The notes under the pieces: model-generated
What the model saw: the letters and a program-made list of their open reading frames with translations, nothing else
Database searches by the model: none
What the model was told of the DNA's origin: nothing
Shown here: in pieces, positions 32,729-40,979 of the stretch
Position numbering within the stretch: position 1 is the first letter of the stretch
How the letters are laid out: every line of letters starts with the position of its first letter
Assembly: GCA_900759445.1 (NCBI GenBank)
Contig: CAAEVH010000004.1
Span: 186,001-250,000 of the forward strand
Direction: 5' to 3'
Origin: an uncultured Raoultella sp.
GTDB lineage: Bacteria > Pseudomonadota > Gammaproteobacteria > Enterobacterales > Enterobacteriaceae
DNA length: 64,000 nt
Position numbers and translations under genes: made by a program

Positions 32729-33664
32729 TCAGACGAGGCGCTGATACTCCTTCGCAATTTCACAGGCCAGTACCGCATTGTTGAACACCAGCTGAATATT
32801 TGATTTCAGGCTGTCACCACCGGTCAGCTCTGCAACCCGCGCTAACAGGAACGGCGTACTCTCTTTGCCCACGACGCCCTGATCTTCCGCTTCTTTTACC
32901 GCCCGATCGATTGCCGCATTAATTTTCTCTTCAGCCATCGCAAACTGCTCTGGGATGGGGTTCGCAACAACCAGACCGCCGTCGAGACCCGTTTGCCATT
33001 TCACCGCCATGGCACGGGCAATCTCTTGCGCACTGTCCAGACGGATACTGACCTCAAACGGACTGGTACGGCAGAAAAATGCTGGCAACGCGTTGGTTTG
33101 ATACCCAATTAACGGCACACCAAAGGTTTCTAAATATTCAGTAGTTAAGCCGAGATCAAGAATAGATTTCGCCCCGGCACAAATTACCGTGACATTGGTA
33201 TGCGCCAGTTCTTGCAGATCCGCGGAAATATCAAAGGTATGTTCAGCACCACGATGAACTCCACCTATTCCCCCTGTCGCAAATACTTTAATTCCCGCCA
33301 GGGCGGCAATAATCATGGTTGAGGCAACAGTCGTTGCACCATTTTTTCCTGCCGCGACCACAAAAGGCAAATCACGACGACTTACTTTCGTAACGCTATG
33401 ACCTTCCCGCCCAAGCAGCTCAATTTCATCTTTGCTTAAACCAACTTTCATTATTCCGCCAATAATGGCAATGGTCGCAGGAACTGCACCGTGTTTACGA
33501 ATAGTTTCTTCTACTTCAATCGCTGTCTGGGCATTCTGCGGAAATGGCATACCATGAGAAATAATGGTTGATTCAAGTGCAACAATCGGCTTCTTACTGT
33601 TTAATGCTTCCTGTACTTCTGGAGATATTTGTAATAATTCAGAGGAAAGAGTTAATTCAGACAT
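32729..33664 (-). CDS. psuG: Pseudouridine-5'-phosphate glycosidase
   Basis: Manganese-dependent enzyme that cleaves the C-C glycosidic bond of pseudouridine 5'-phosphate to uracil and ribose 5-phosphate. The 311-residue protein has the family features VALESTIISHGMPFPQN, GKNGATTVASTMI, the catalytic Lys in CAGAKSILD, and GLVVANPIPE. Its start overlaps the psuK stop by 13 bases, so translation is coupled. Confidence 0.97.
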   Translation of the reverse strand: MSELTLSSELLQISPEVQEALNSKKPIVALESTIISHGMPFPQNAQTAIEVEETIRKHGAVPATIAIIGGIMKVGLSKDEIELLGREGHSVTKVSRRDLPFVVAAGKNGATTVASTMIIAALAGIKVFATGGIGGVHRGAEHTFDISADLQELAHTNVTVICAGAKSILDLGLTTEYLETFGVPLIGYQTNALPAFFCRTSPFEVSIRLDSAQEIARAMAVKWQTGLDGGLVVANPIPEQFAMAEEKINAAIDRAVKEAEDQGVVGKESTPFLLARVAELTGGDSLKSNIQLVFNNAVLACEIAKEYQRLV

Positions 33665-34593
33665 TCTGTGTTCTCCACTAATGAGCTTACATTCGCAACA
33701 GACAAATCAGGGTTATTGGTATATTCACAGGCTAACGCCATTGATGAACAACCCTGCGCAAATCGAACCGAATCAATAAAGGGCATGCCGTCTACCCAGC
33801 AGGACGCCAGTCCAGCCATCATTGCATCGCCAGCCCCGGTAACATTAATGACGTGAGTTTTAATCGGCAGTGACCAACCACGACTCCCCGCAATATCACT
33901 GTAATAAACACCGTCACCGCCCATGCTGAGCACCAGCCTATTTAAGCCGCGATCATGAAACCAGGCGGCGACTTTACCCACGTCATCACGCCCGGAAAGC
34001 GCAATACCGCTTAGCGTTTCGGCTTCAAGCCGGTTGGGTTTAAGAGTGTGAATTTGTCCAAGCCGCTCGCGAATTTTGACGCATTTCCATGCCGATACCG
34101 GGTCAACAAACACCGGAACCTCTCCGGCATTTTCCAGCACCCATGCCAGGGCATCTTCGCTGATATTGCAATCGGCGACGATGACTTTCGCCTGCCGAAT
34201 AAAATCATGATGCTGTGATAAAAAATCTGCTGAAATATGTTCGGTAATGCTCATATCATTAATGGCAACCAACATTTCACCGGTGTTATCAAGCAATGAT
34301 AAATAACTGGACGTATTCTCTCCGGGAACGATAAGACACTTATCAACATGAACTCCGGATTGATTGGTTTGCGCCAATAACGATTGTCCATAAAAATCAT
34401 TACCAACCGCCGTCAGTAACCATGAATTTTTCCCCAGCAGCGCGAGATTATGTGCAATGTTACGTCCAACTCCGCCGGGGGTGAATTTTATCTTTCCTGG
34501 ATTCGAATCCGCATAATTTAGAGAAGCATGCGAATACCCAGCAACATCCATATTGGCCGAGCCAATAGTTACTATGTATTCCTTTTCACGCAT
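33652..34593 (-). CDS. psuK: Pseudouridine kinase
   Basis: PfkB-family kinase phosphorylating pseudouridine for PsuG. I chose MREKEY (34593), giving 313 residues as in E. coli YeiC; the frame stays open 20 codons further upstream. Active site GAGD is intact at 253-256 (TGAGDAMMAGL). It is the first gene of psuK-psuG-transporter, preceded by tandem palindromes at about 34670-34697. Confidence 0.95.
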   Translation of the reverse strand: MREKEYIVTIGSANMDVAGYSHASLNYADSNPGKIKFTPGGVGRNIAHNLALLGKNSWLLTAVGNDFYGQSLLAQTNQSGVHVDKCLIVPGENTSSYLSLLDNTGEMLVAINDMSITEHISADFLSQHHDFIRQAKVIVADCNISEDALAWVLENAGEVPVFVDPVSAWKCVKIRERLGQIHTLKPNRLEAETLSGIALSGRDDVGKVAAWFHDRGLNRLVLSMGGDGVYYSDIAGSRGWSLPIKTHVINVTGAGDAMMAGLASCWVDGMPFIDSVRFAQGCSSMALACEYTNNPDLSVANVSSLVENTECLN

Positions 34594-34669
34594 AGCACGT
34601 CCCCTGGCAATTAACTTGCCACAAATGAGTTCGTTAAAAATAACCAACGCCACACATTAGGTTATTAGA

Positions 34670-34697
34670 GCACATGTTCACTATCAAACACGTGTTC
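34670..34697 (-). promoter_or_regulatory. Tandem palindromic operator candidate upstream of psuK
   Basis: Two related palindromes, GCACATGTTC (34670-34679) and AACACGTGTT (34687-34696), lie with centres 17 bp apart, 75-105 bp before the psuK start. Such spacing suits one repressor binding twice on almost the same face. The regulator is unknown; the remaining gap holds only promoter-like AT-rich sequence and the small ORF listed next. Confidence 0.45.
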
Positions 34698-34805
34698 ATA
34701 GTAAGCGTGTTTTTGACAAAGTAAATCCATATTCAAGATCTAAACTCAATAGATATGAACAGAATCACAATTTTTTATAGATACAGTCTGTAAAGGAAAG
34801 AGAAA

Positions 34806-34904
34806 ATGAGAGGTAGTACACAATTCAAGCAGTCTAAAGAGTTTAACTCCGGCATAACCGGAGATTTTTCAGATACGCCAGGCGATCCGGTTCGTATCAA
34901 CTGA
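34806..34904 (+). CDS. Candidate 32-residue small protein (novel sORF)
   Basis: ATG at 34806 preceded by AGGAAAGAG opens a 32-codon frame ending TGA at 34904. The product is hydrophilic and starts MRGSTQFKQSKEFN; I do not recognise it. It lies in the gap between psuK (divergent) and the HypT-like regulator, whose 3' end it overlaps by 8 bases. A hairpin CTCCGG/CCGGAG followed by ATTTTT (about 34847-34867) lies inside the frame, so the region might instead encode a short terminated RNA. Chance cannot be excluded. Confidence 0.35.
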   Translation: MRGSTQFKQSKEFNSGITGDFSDTPGDPVRIN

Positions 34905-35808
34905 GCGAAACAAGGTCCTCTGGCATATGGTTGTACAAAATCCGCCAGAAGTGCTCAGCCGTTTTATTCAACCGGGTATCCATTCGGTAAATATAAGCCT
35001 GAATAGGCACCATCAGTTCCGGCGTCTGCAGACAAACCAGCCGCTTTTCGCGCAGTTCGTTTACGATTGTCCACGCCGGCAGCCAGGCGATACCATGCCC
35101 ATCCAATGCCATATTTTTTAATAACTCACTCATCGAAGACATAAACAGCGTTCGGGCTGAAATGCCGCCTACTTCCGCCAGATGACGGTTTACCAATCTT
35201 CCCATGTAGGATGTGCTGGTATAGTTCAGAATCGGTGCCTGCGACTGATAGATATCAAACAACGCCTTACCCTGCGCATCAACTGCACACACGGGGTACA
35301 GTTCAGACTCAAAAACCTTCAAGCCGCAGAAAGGTGACTGCATTAAATCTTCATCCCGAAAGGAGATAATAAAATCGCTTTTCCCCTCGCGCAGAGTATT
35401 CACCGCCTGAACAACATCAATAGCTTCAACGTGATAGACAAACTCCTCACCCCAGGCCGCCATTGAGTGCACCAATCTGGGCAACATCGTCAGCGACAGA
35501 GAATGTGCCGCCGCTATTTTGATATTGGGTACACCCAGTAAATTGTGGCCGCTTAGCTCATCCAGATTACATTCCAACTGTTGCAACAAACTACGGGTTT
35601 GCGAATGAAATAGCTTGCCCTCCTCCGTGAGTTGCAGTGGGCTCGTTGTGCGATCAAAAAGCAGCACACCCACGGCTGATTCGAGCGCCTTGATCCGCCG
35701 ACTAAATGCCGGTTGGGATATATTGCGCTCCTCAGCCGCCTGGGAAAAACGACGGCATGCCTCCAACGTCAGAAAGTCATATAACCATTTTGTCTCAATA
35801 TTTTTCAT
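34897..35808 (-). CDS. HypT/QseD-like LysR regulator
   Basis: LysR-type regulator of about 303 residues. It is closely similar to E. coli HypT (YjiE/QseD) as I remember it: shared stretches NIETKWLYDFLTLE, SQPAFSRRI, IKIAAAHSLSL and SYMGRLVNR. The three methionines that HypT uses to sense hypochlorite (123, 206, 230) have counterparts here at 119, 205 and 229, counting from a GTG at 35817. I use the ATG at 35808, three codons in; neither start has a strong ribosome-binding site. It is divergent from the racemase and transporter genes, its likely targets. E. coli hypT lies elsewhere, so this is probably a paralogue. Confidence 0.85.
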   Translation of the reverse strand: MKNIETKWLYDFLTLEACRRFSQAAEERNISQPAFSRRIKALESAVGVLLFDRTTSPLQLTEEGKLFHSQTRSLLQQLECNLDELSGHNLLGVPNIKIAAAHSLSLTMLPRLVHSMAAWGEEFVYHVEAIDVVQAVNTLREGKSDFIISFRDEDLMQSPFCGLKVFESELYPVCAVDAQGKALFDIYQSQAPILNYTSTSYMGRLVNRHLAEVGGISARTLFMSSMSELLKNMALDGHGIAWLPAWTIVNELREKRLVCLQTPELMVPIQAYIYRMDTRLNKTAEHFWRILYNHMPEDLVSLS

Positions 35809-35817
35809 GCTTATCAC

Positions 35818-36161
35818 GCGGATATTTAAATATGCCTATTAGCCTTAAAGCATCATGCCTGAATAGTTCCGAAGATGACATTCATCATTAGCGCCTGGTG
35901 ATTCGTTTTTTGCATCAAGGCTTCATTTTTAACATTAACATACTTCTCTCCCTATCGGTTACGACCGGTTGTCCGCCGCGTAACGCGGAGCCTCTGGCCG
36001 AATACCGGCCTGCTAAGGTTACACAATAAACCACAGTCATGCGGTTTTTGCATTGAACCATACATTATTGCATTTCTCCTCACCACTCACTGCTGTTAAA
36101 CATTATCAGCAGACACAACCCGGCTCTGAATATTAATCATCGGTGAATTGAGGTATATATC
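35818..36161. promoter_or_regulatory. Structured divergent region before the racemase gene
   Basis: A 344-bp gap between the LysR gene and the racemase, with no convincing ORF. It contains consecutive stem-forming repeats: CGGTTACGACCGG near 35956, CCGCG-TAA-CGCGG (35976-35988) and GGCCG-N5-CGGCC (35996-36010). An AAACC...GGTTTTT pair follows near 36030-36048. A TGAGG ribosome-binding site precedes the GTG start. The cluster of stems suggests an RNA leader or attenuator, but this is inference. Confidence 0.45.
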
Positions 36162-36881
36162 GTGAAAGGTTTAATTGGCGTGCTTGGTGGTATGGGACCT
36201 GCTGCAACGGTCGATCTGTTTAATAAATTCGTCACTTTTACCGCTGCGCAACGTGACCAGGAACATATCCCCTTAATTATTTCATCTATTCCTGACATTC
36301 CTGACCGAACCGACGCGTTAATGCATCATGGTCATTCCCCACTTCCGGCAATGCGCGATTATATGCATAAACTCGAAGATGCTGGCGCCGAGTGTATTGT
36401 GATCCCCTGTAACACCGCCCACTTTTGGTTTAATGAATTAAAAGCGTGCTGCCATACAGAGCTGCTCAGTATCGTTGAAACAACCATCAATGAGGTTAAA
36501 AACTGCGGGAAATCGCAAATCGGATTACTCGCCACCAACGCCACTTTATACATGGGCCTCTATCAAAAAGGCATAGAATCTCTTGGGTTAACCTGCATCA
36601 GCCCTGACTCATCCAGTCAGGAAAAAGTGATGGAAAGTATCTATTGCTTAAAAGCTGGTGATGCTAAGCGGGCGCAAACGCTGATGAATGAACAAGCTGA
36701 AGCACTCTTCTCACGCGGGGCACAAGTCATCGTACTCGGATGTACTGAAGTTCCTGTCATTCTTGCTGAAGCCGTCAAAAAGTCACCTGAAAAATATATT
36801 GATTCAACCGGTTCGTTGGTTCGTGCCGGTATTAAATGGTACGAGAAACGCGTGGGTAAAAATCACCTTTTGGCGCAATGA
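36162..36881 (+). CDS. Aspartate/glutamate racemase family protein
   Basis: Cofactor-independent amino acid racemase of 239 residues. The two catalytic cysteines are in place: Cys83 in IPCNTAHFW and Cys194 in GCTEVP. The N-terminus LIGVLGGMGPAATVDLF is typical of the YgeA/aspartate racemase group. The GTG start has a TGAGG Shine-Dalgarno. It precedes a dicarboxylate transporter by 76 bp and is divergent from a LysR gene, suggesting conversion of imported D-aspartate or another acidic amino acid. Substrate is inferred; broad-specificity racemases occur in this family. Confidence 0.88.
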   Translation: MKGLIGVLGGMGPAATVDLFNKFVTFTAAQRDQEHIPLIISSIPDIPDRTDALMHHGHSPLPAMRDYMHKLEDAGAECIVIPCNTAHFWFNELKACCHTELLSIVETTINEVKNCGKSQIGLLATNATLYMGLYQKGIESLGLTCISPDSSSQEKVMESIYCLKAGDAKRAQTLMNEQAEALFSRGAQVIVLGCTEVPVILAEAVKKSPEKYIDSTGSLVRAGIKWYEKRVGKNHLLAQ

Positions 36882-36957
36882 ATGTCCATACCTGTTTAAT
36901 TGTTGCATTAAATAAAAATCCATTTTAATTACAAATTACTCTCTGGCGGAGGCCATT

Positions 36958-38256
36958 ATGATTTGGCTAGAAATTATCGTAGTGTTGGGCGCAATATTTT
37001 TCGGTATCCGCCTTGGCGGAATTGGTATTGGTTTATGCGGCGGGCTGGGGCTGGCTATTTTAACGCTGGGATTTGGGCTGCAAATTGGTTCACCACCCGT
37101 TGACGTTATTCTTATTATTATGACGGTGGTGGTGGCGGCATCGGCGCTACAGGCCGCCGGAGGCATGGATTATTTGGTTCGCATTGCCGGTAATTTTATG
37201 CGCCGTAACCCTAAATATATCAATATTATTGCACCGATTATCACCTGGTCGATGACGATTATGGCGGGAACAGGGTTCATCGTCTTTTCTACTCTGCCAG
37301 TGATTGCCGAAGTTGCCAAAGAGTCAGGTATTCGCCCTTCCCGTACGCTCGCAGGCTCCGTAGTCGCTTCTCAGGTGGCGATATCCGGTTCGCCGATCAG
37401 TGCCGCAATGGCCGCTATGCTGACTATTATGGAAGGCAACGGTATCAGCTTTATTCAGGTTATGGCGGTATGTCTGCCTGCCTCATTTGTCGCCGCGATG
37501 GTCGCTGCTTTTATCGCCTCACGTCAGGGATGTGAGCTACAGGATGATGAAGTCTATCTGGAACGCCTGCAAAAAGGACTGGTGCGTAAATATGCAGGGC
37601 AAAACAGCACAACGCCAGGTGCCAGACTGTCAGTCGCCCTGTTTATGCTGGCAACGGTGGTCATCGTTATTCTTGCCGCATGCCCTCAATTGCGCCCTGG
37701 ATTCGATGCAGGTAACGCAATGAATACCCGGGATATTATCATTATCTGCATGCTAGCTGCCGCGTGTCTGATGGTGGTGCTATGCAAAACATCAACAGAC
37801 GCGATTGTCCTGACATCCACGTTTCGGGCGGGTATGAGTTCGTTGGCTGTGATTCTGGGGATTGTTACGCTGGGCACAACTTTCATTGATGCCCACTTAA
37901 CGGGGATAAAGGATATCGCGGGCGATATCCTACGGGCTTATCCGATGCTGTTGGCGCTGGTGCTGTTTGGTACCTGCGCGCTTCTCTATTCTCAGGGAGC
38001 CACCACGCCGCTGATTATCCCTCTTGCCGTCGCGCTCGGCGTACCCACATGGGCCATTCTGGCTTCCTATGTCGCAGTGACCGGCGTGTTTGTTCTGCCA
38101 ACTTATCCGACTTCGCTGGCGGCAATGGAGTTCGACACCACCGGGACAACGCGCGTGGGTAAGTATGTCTTAAACCATCCGTTTATGTTGCCAGGGCTTG
38201 GCGGGATCATTGCTGGCGTTGCCTTTGGTTTTATCATCGCGCCAATGATTGCCTGA
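36958..38256 (+). CDS. Dcu-family C4-dicarboxylate/aspartate transporter
   Basis: Membrane protein of 432 residues resembling DcuA/DcuB: LGGIGIGLCGGLGL, RRNPKYINIIAPI, LPVIAEVAKESG, SPISAAMAAM, LLYSQGATTPLII, FVLPTYPTSLAA and DTTGTTRVGKYVLNHPF. Dcu proteins exchange or import fumarate, succinate, malate and aspartate, mainly under anaerobiosis. It differs from both DcuA and DcuB in detail, so I give no symbol. A strong GGAGG Shine-Dalgarno precedes it. It probably supplies substrate for the adjoining racemase. Confidence 0.88.
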   Translation: MIWLEIIVVLGAIFFGIRLGGIGIGLCGGLGLAILTLGFGLQIGSPPVDVILIIMTVVVAASALQAAGGMDYLVRIAGNFMRRNPKYINIIAPIITWSMTIMAGTGFIVFSTLPVIAEVAKESGIRPSRTLAGSVVASQVAISGSPISAAMAAMLTIMEGNGISFIQVMAVCLPASFVAAMVAAFIASRQGCELQDDEVYLERLQKGLVRKYAGQNSTTPGARLSVALFMLATVVIVILAACPQLRPGFDAGNAMNTRDIIIICMLAAACLMVVLCKTSTDAIVLTSTFRAGMSSLAVILGIVTLGTTFIDAHLTGIKDIAGDILRAYPMLLALVLFGTCALLYSQGATTPLIIPLAVALGVPTWAILASYVAVTGVFVLPTYPTSLAAMEFDTTGTTRVGKYVLNHPFMLPGLGGIIAGVAFGFIIAPMIA

Positions 38257-38290
38257 ACCGGTTTAACACTGCCAGGCAGATTTAATGGAT

Positions 38291-38319
38291 AAAAAAAGGG
38301 GCAGAGAAATCTCTGCCCC
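38291..38319 (-). terminator. Terminator of fruBKA
   Basis: A 9-bp stem GGGGCAGAG/CTCTGCCCC (38298-38319, AAAT loop) is followed on the minus strand by seven T. It lies just after the fruA stop. Confidence 0.9.
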
Positions 38320-38335
38320 GGATGTCAGCGTTAAA

Positions 38336-40024
38336 TCAGGCCGCCTTTGCCACAACCTCTGCTTCCGGGCGTTTCAGCACCGCGTAGGAGAGACCGGCTA
38401 CCAGCGTACCGGCAATAATGGCCAGCAGGTATCCAACCACCGGAGTGATTGCGCCAGGGATTAACAGCACGAACAGACCGCCGTGCGGCGCCATCAGCTT
38501 AGCCCCCACCGCCATCGAGATAGCCCCGGTAATCGCGCCGCCAACGATACAGCAAGGCAGAACGCGCATCGGGTCACGGGCAGCGAATGGGATAGCCCCT
38601 TCGGTAATAAAGCACAGGCCCAATACCAGCGCAGCTTTACCGCCTTCCTGCTGCGCTTTGTCGAACTTACGACGCGCCACCAGCGTTGCCAGGCCCAGGG
38701 CCAGCGGAGGCACCATACCCGCCGCCATAATCGCCGCCATCGGCGCATAGGTTTGCGTACTAAGCAGGCCCACACCGAAAGCATACGCCGCTTTGTTAAC
38801 CGGACCGCCCATATCGGTACACATCATGCCGCCCAGAATCGCCCCAAGCAGCACCGCATTCGCGGTTCCCATGGTTTGCAGCCAGTGGGTCAGACCTTCC
38901 AGAATGCCCGCCACTGGTTTACCGATCAGGTAGATCATGGCCAGACCAACCACCAGGCTTGAGAGCAGCGGAATGATCAGGATCGGTTTCAGCGCTTCCA
39001 TACTCTGCGGAAGTTTCAGCTTCGTGCTGATGAGCTTCGCCACATAACCGGCAAGGAAACCGGCAATAATCCCGCCAATAAAGCCGGAACCGGTGCTCAC
39101 CGCCAGCATACCGCCGATAAGACCAGGCGTCAGACCCGGACGGTCAGCGATGGAAAACGCGATGTAGCCCGCCAGAACCGGCACCATCAGCGCGAAAGCT
39201 GAACCACCGCCAATCTGCATCAGCGCGGCCGCCAGCGTACCCTGCTCCTTGAACGCTTCGATACCAAAAGCGAATGAGAGTGCAATACACAGACCGCCAG
39301 CAACCACCATCGGCAGCATGTAGGATACGCCCGTCAGCAGGTGACGATACGCGCCAGCGCTCTCTTTCTTACCTTCAGTGGTTGCAGACTGCGCTTTGCC
39401 GGCTGGCTGGTACGGCGTTGCTTCTTCCAGCGCTTTATCCAGCTCCTGCTTCGTTTTCTTCAGCGCAAGGCCAGTGGAAGTTCGGTACATTGGTTTTCCG
39501 GCAAACTTCGCCAGATCAACTTCAATGTCAGCCGCCACAATCACCAGATCCGCCTGAGCCACCTCTTCCGGCGTAATGGCATTGCCTGCGCCAACAGAAC
39601 CACGGGTTTCAACCTTCACCCACCAGCCACGTTTTTTCGCTTCCGTTTCAATAGCTTCAGCGGCCATAAACGTATGGGCAACGCCAGTTGGACAAGCCGT
39701 CACCGCCACCACGCGTTTTGGACCACTACTGGCCACGGACGCTGTCGCAACCGGAGCGCTATAAGGTTTTGCGTGGCCTTTCGCTTCGCTGAGGAAAAGT
39801 TCAGGATGCGCAACCGCACGACCAATATCGCCCAGCCAGACTTTTTTGCCGTTCAGCGAACTGTCGGCAGGAAGCGTGTCGCCCAGAACAATTGCCAGTT
39901 CGGCATCATTAGGATTATCAATAATTTCCAGATGTGCTTTCTGCGCCGCCGCTCCAAGCAGGGTTTTCGCCATATAAGCGCGAGCCTGGCCGAGATTAGC
40001 GTCAATAATCAGCAGCGTTTTCAT
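38336..40024 (-). CDS. fruA: PTS fructose-specific EIIB'BC component FruA
   Basis: Membrane component that imports fructose as fructose 1-phosphate; 562 residues. It has an N-terminal degenerate B' domain, an EIIB domain with the phosphorylated Cys in VTACPTGVAHTFMAAEAIE (about 110-128) and a C-terminal EIIC domain. It is the last gene of fruBKA, 16 bp after fruK. Confidence 0.97.
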   Translation of the reverse strand: MKTLLIIDANLGQARAYMAKTLLGAAAQKAHLEIIDNPNDAELAIVLGDTLPADSSLNGKKVWLGDIGRAVAHPELFLSEAKGHAKPYSAPVATASVASSGPKRVVAVTACPTGVAHTFMAAEAIETEAKKRGWWVKVETRGSVGAGNAITPEEVAQADLVIVAADIEVDLAKFAGKPMYRTSTGLALKKTKQELDKALEEATPYQPAGKAQSATTEGKKESAGAYRHLLTGVSYMLPMVVAGGLCIALSFAFGIEAFKEQGTLAAALMQIGGGSAFALMVPVLAGYIAFSIADRPGLTPGLIGGMLAVSTGSGFIGGIIAGFLAGYVAKLISTKLKLPQSMEALKPILIIPLLSSLVVGLAMIYLIGKPVAGILEGLTHWLQTMGTANAVLLGAILGGMMCTDMGGPVNKAAYAFGVGLLSTQTYAPMAAIMAAGMVPPLALGLATLVARRKFDKAQQEGGKAALVLGLCFITEGAIPFAARDPMRVLPCCIVGGAITGAISMAVGAKLMAPHGGLFVLLIPGAITPVVGYLLAIIAGTLVAGLSYAVLKRPEAEVVAKAA

Positions 40025-40040
40025 TATGCCTCTCCTGCTG

Positions 40041-40979
40041 TCAGTTAAACGGTTTTAAGTCGACACGCGCCATCATTGCGGCCAACTGAGGACGATCGGT
40101 AATGCCCACATTGCTTTGGCTTACCGCCAGGGCGGCAACAGCGGTTGCCAGACGCAGGGTGTGTTCACTGGATTCACGCATCAGTAGGCCGTAAATCAGG
40201 CCGCCAACCATTGAATCACCCGCGCCTACGGTGCTTACCACCTCGACTGACGGCGGTTTAGCAATCCACTCACCCGAAGCGTTAACCCACAGCGCACCTT
40301 CCGCGCCAAGTGAAATCACCACGTGAGCAATACCCTGCTCGCGCAACGCATGTGCAGCTTCAATCACATCTTTCATTTCTGGCAGCTTACGGCCTGCCCA
40401 GATTTCCAGTTCACGACGGTTTGGTTTTACCAGCCACGGCGCCGCTTTCAGACCGGCGACCAGTGCTTCACGACTACTATCAAAGATAATGCAAGGACAC
40501 TGACTGCGCAGGCGCGTCATCCAGTCGGTGAATGCTTCCGGGCTAACGCCGGTCGGCAAACTGCCGCTGACGCACACCATGTCGAACTGGCCCAGCCAGC
40601 TCAGCGAGTCATTCACAAAGCGTTCCCAGTCAGCCGGGGTGACTTCAAAGCCGGAGAAATTGAAATCGGACACTTCGCCGTCTTTTTCGGTCAGCTTGAC
40701 GTTGATACGCGTACGCCCCTGTACAACCTGAAAACGGTTGGCGATACCCAGCTCGCTGAACAACTGCTGAAAACCATCCTGGTTGTCTTTACCGAGGAAA
40801 CCACCCACCGTTACATCGATACCTAAATCTTTCAAAACCTTAGCGACGTTAATCCCTTTCCCTGCCGCGTGCAGACCGGTCGTTTTAACCAGGTTCACTT
40901 CACCGCGTTCAATTTCCGGGCAGAAACCCACCAGATCGTAGGCTGGGTTAAGGGTGATAGTAGCAACACGTCTGCTCAT
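40041..40979 (-). CDS. fruK: 1-phosphofructokinase FruK
   Basis: PfkB-family kinase of 312 residues converting fructose 1-phosphate to fructose 1,6-bisphosphate. Signatures: GGFLGKDNQDGF and the active-site STVGAGDSMVGGL near the C-terminus. The start overlaps the fruB stop by one base (TAATG). Confidence 0.97.
   Translation of the reverse strand: MSRRVATITLNPAYDLVGFCPEIERGEVNLVKTTGLHAAGKGINVAKVLKDLGIDVTVGGFLGKDNQDGFQQLFSELGIANRFQVVQGRTRINVKLTEKDGEVSDFNFSGFEVTPADWERFVNDSLSWLGQFDMVCVSGSLPTGVSPEAFTDWMTRLRSQCPCIIFDSSREALVAGLKAAPWLVKPNRRELEIWAGRKLPEMKDVIEAAHALREQGIAHVVISLGAEGALWVNASGEWIAKPPSVEVVSTVGAGDSMVGGLIYGLLMRESSEHTLRLATAVAALAVSQSNVGITDRPQLAAMMARVDLKPFN

Noticed and set aside
38483..38962. 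Open frame of 159 codons on the + strand inside fruA
   Set aside because: Antisense shadow rich in His, Arg and Gln, typical of reversed high-GC membrane-protein codons.
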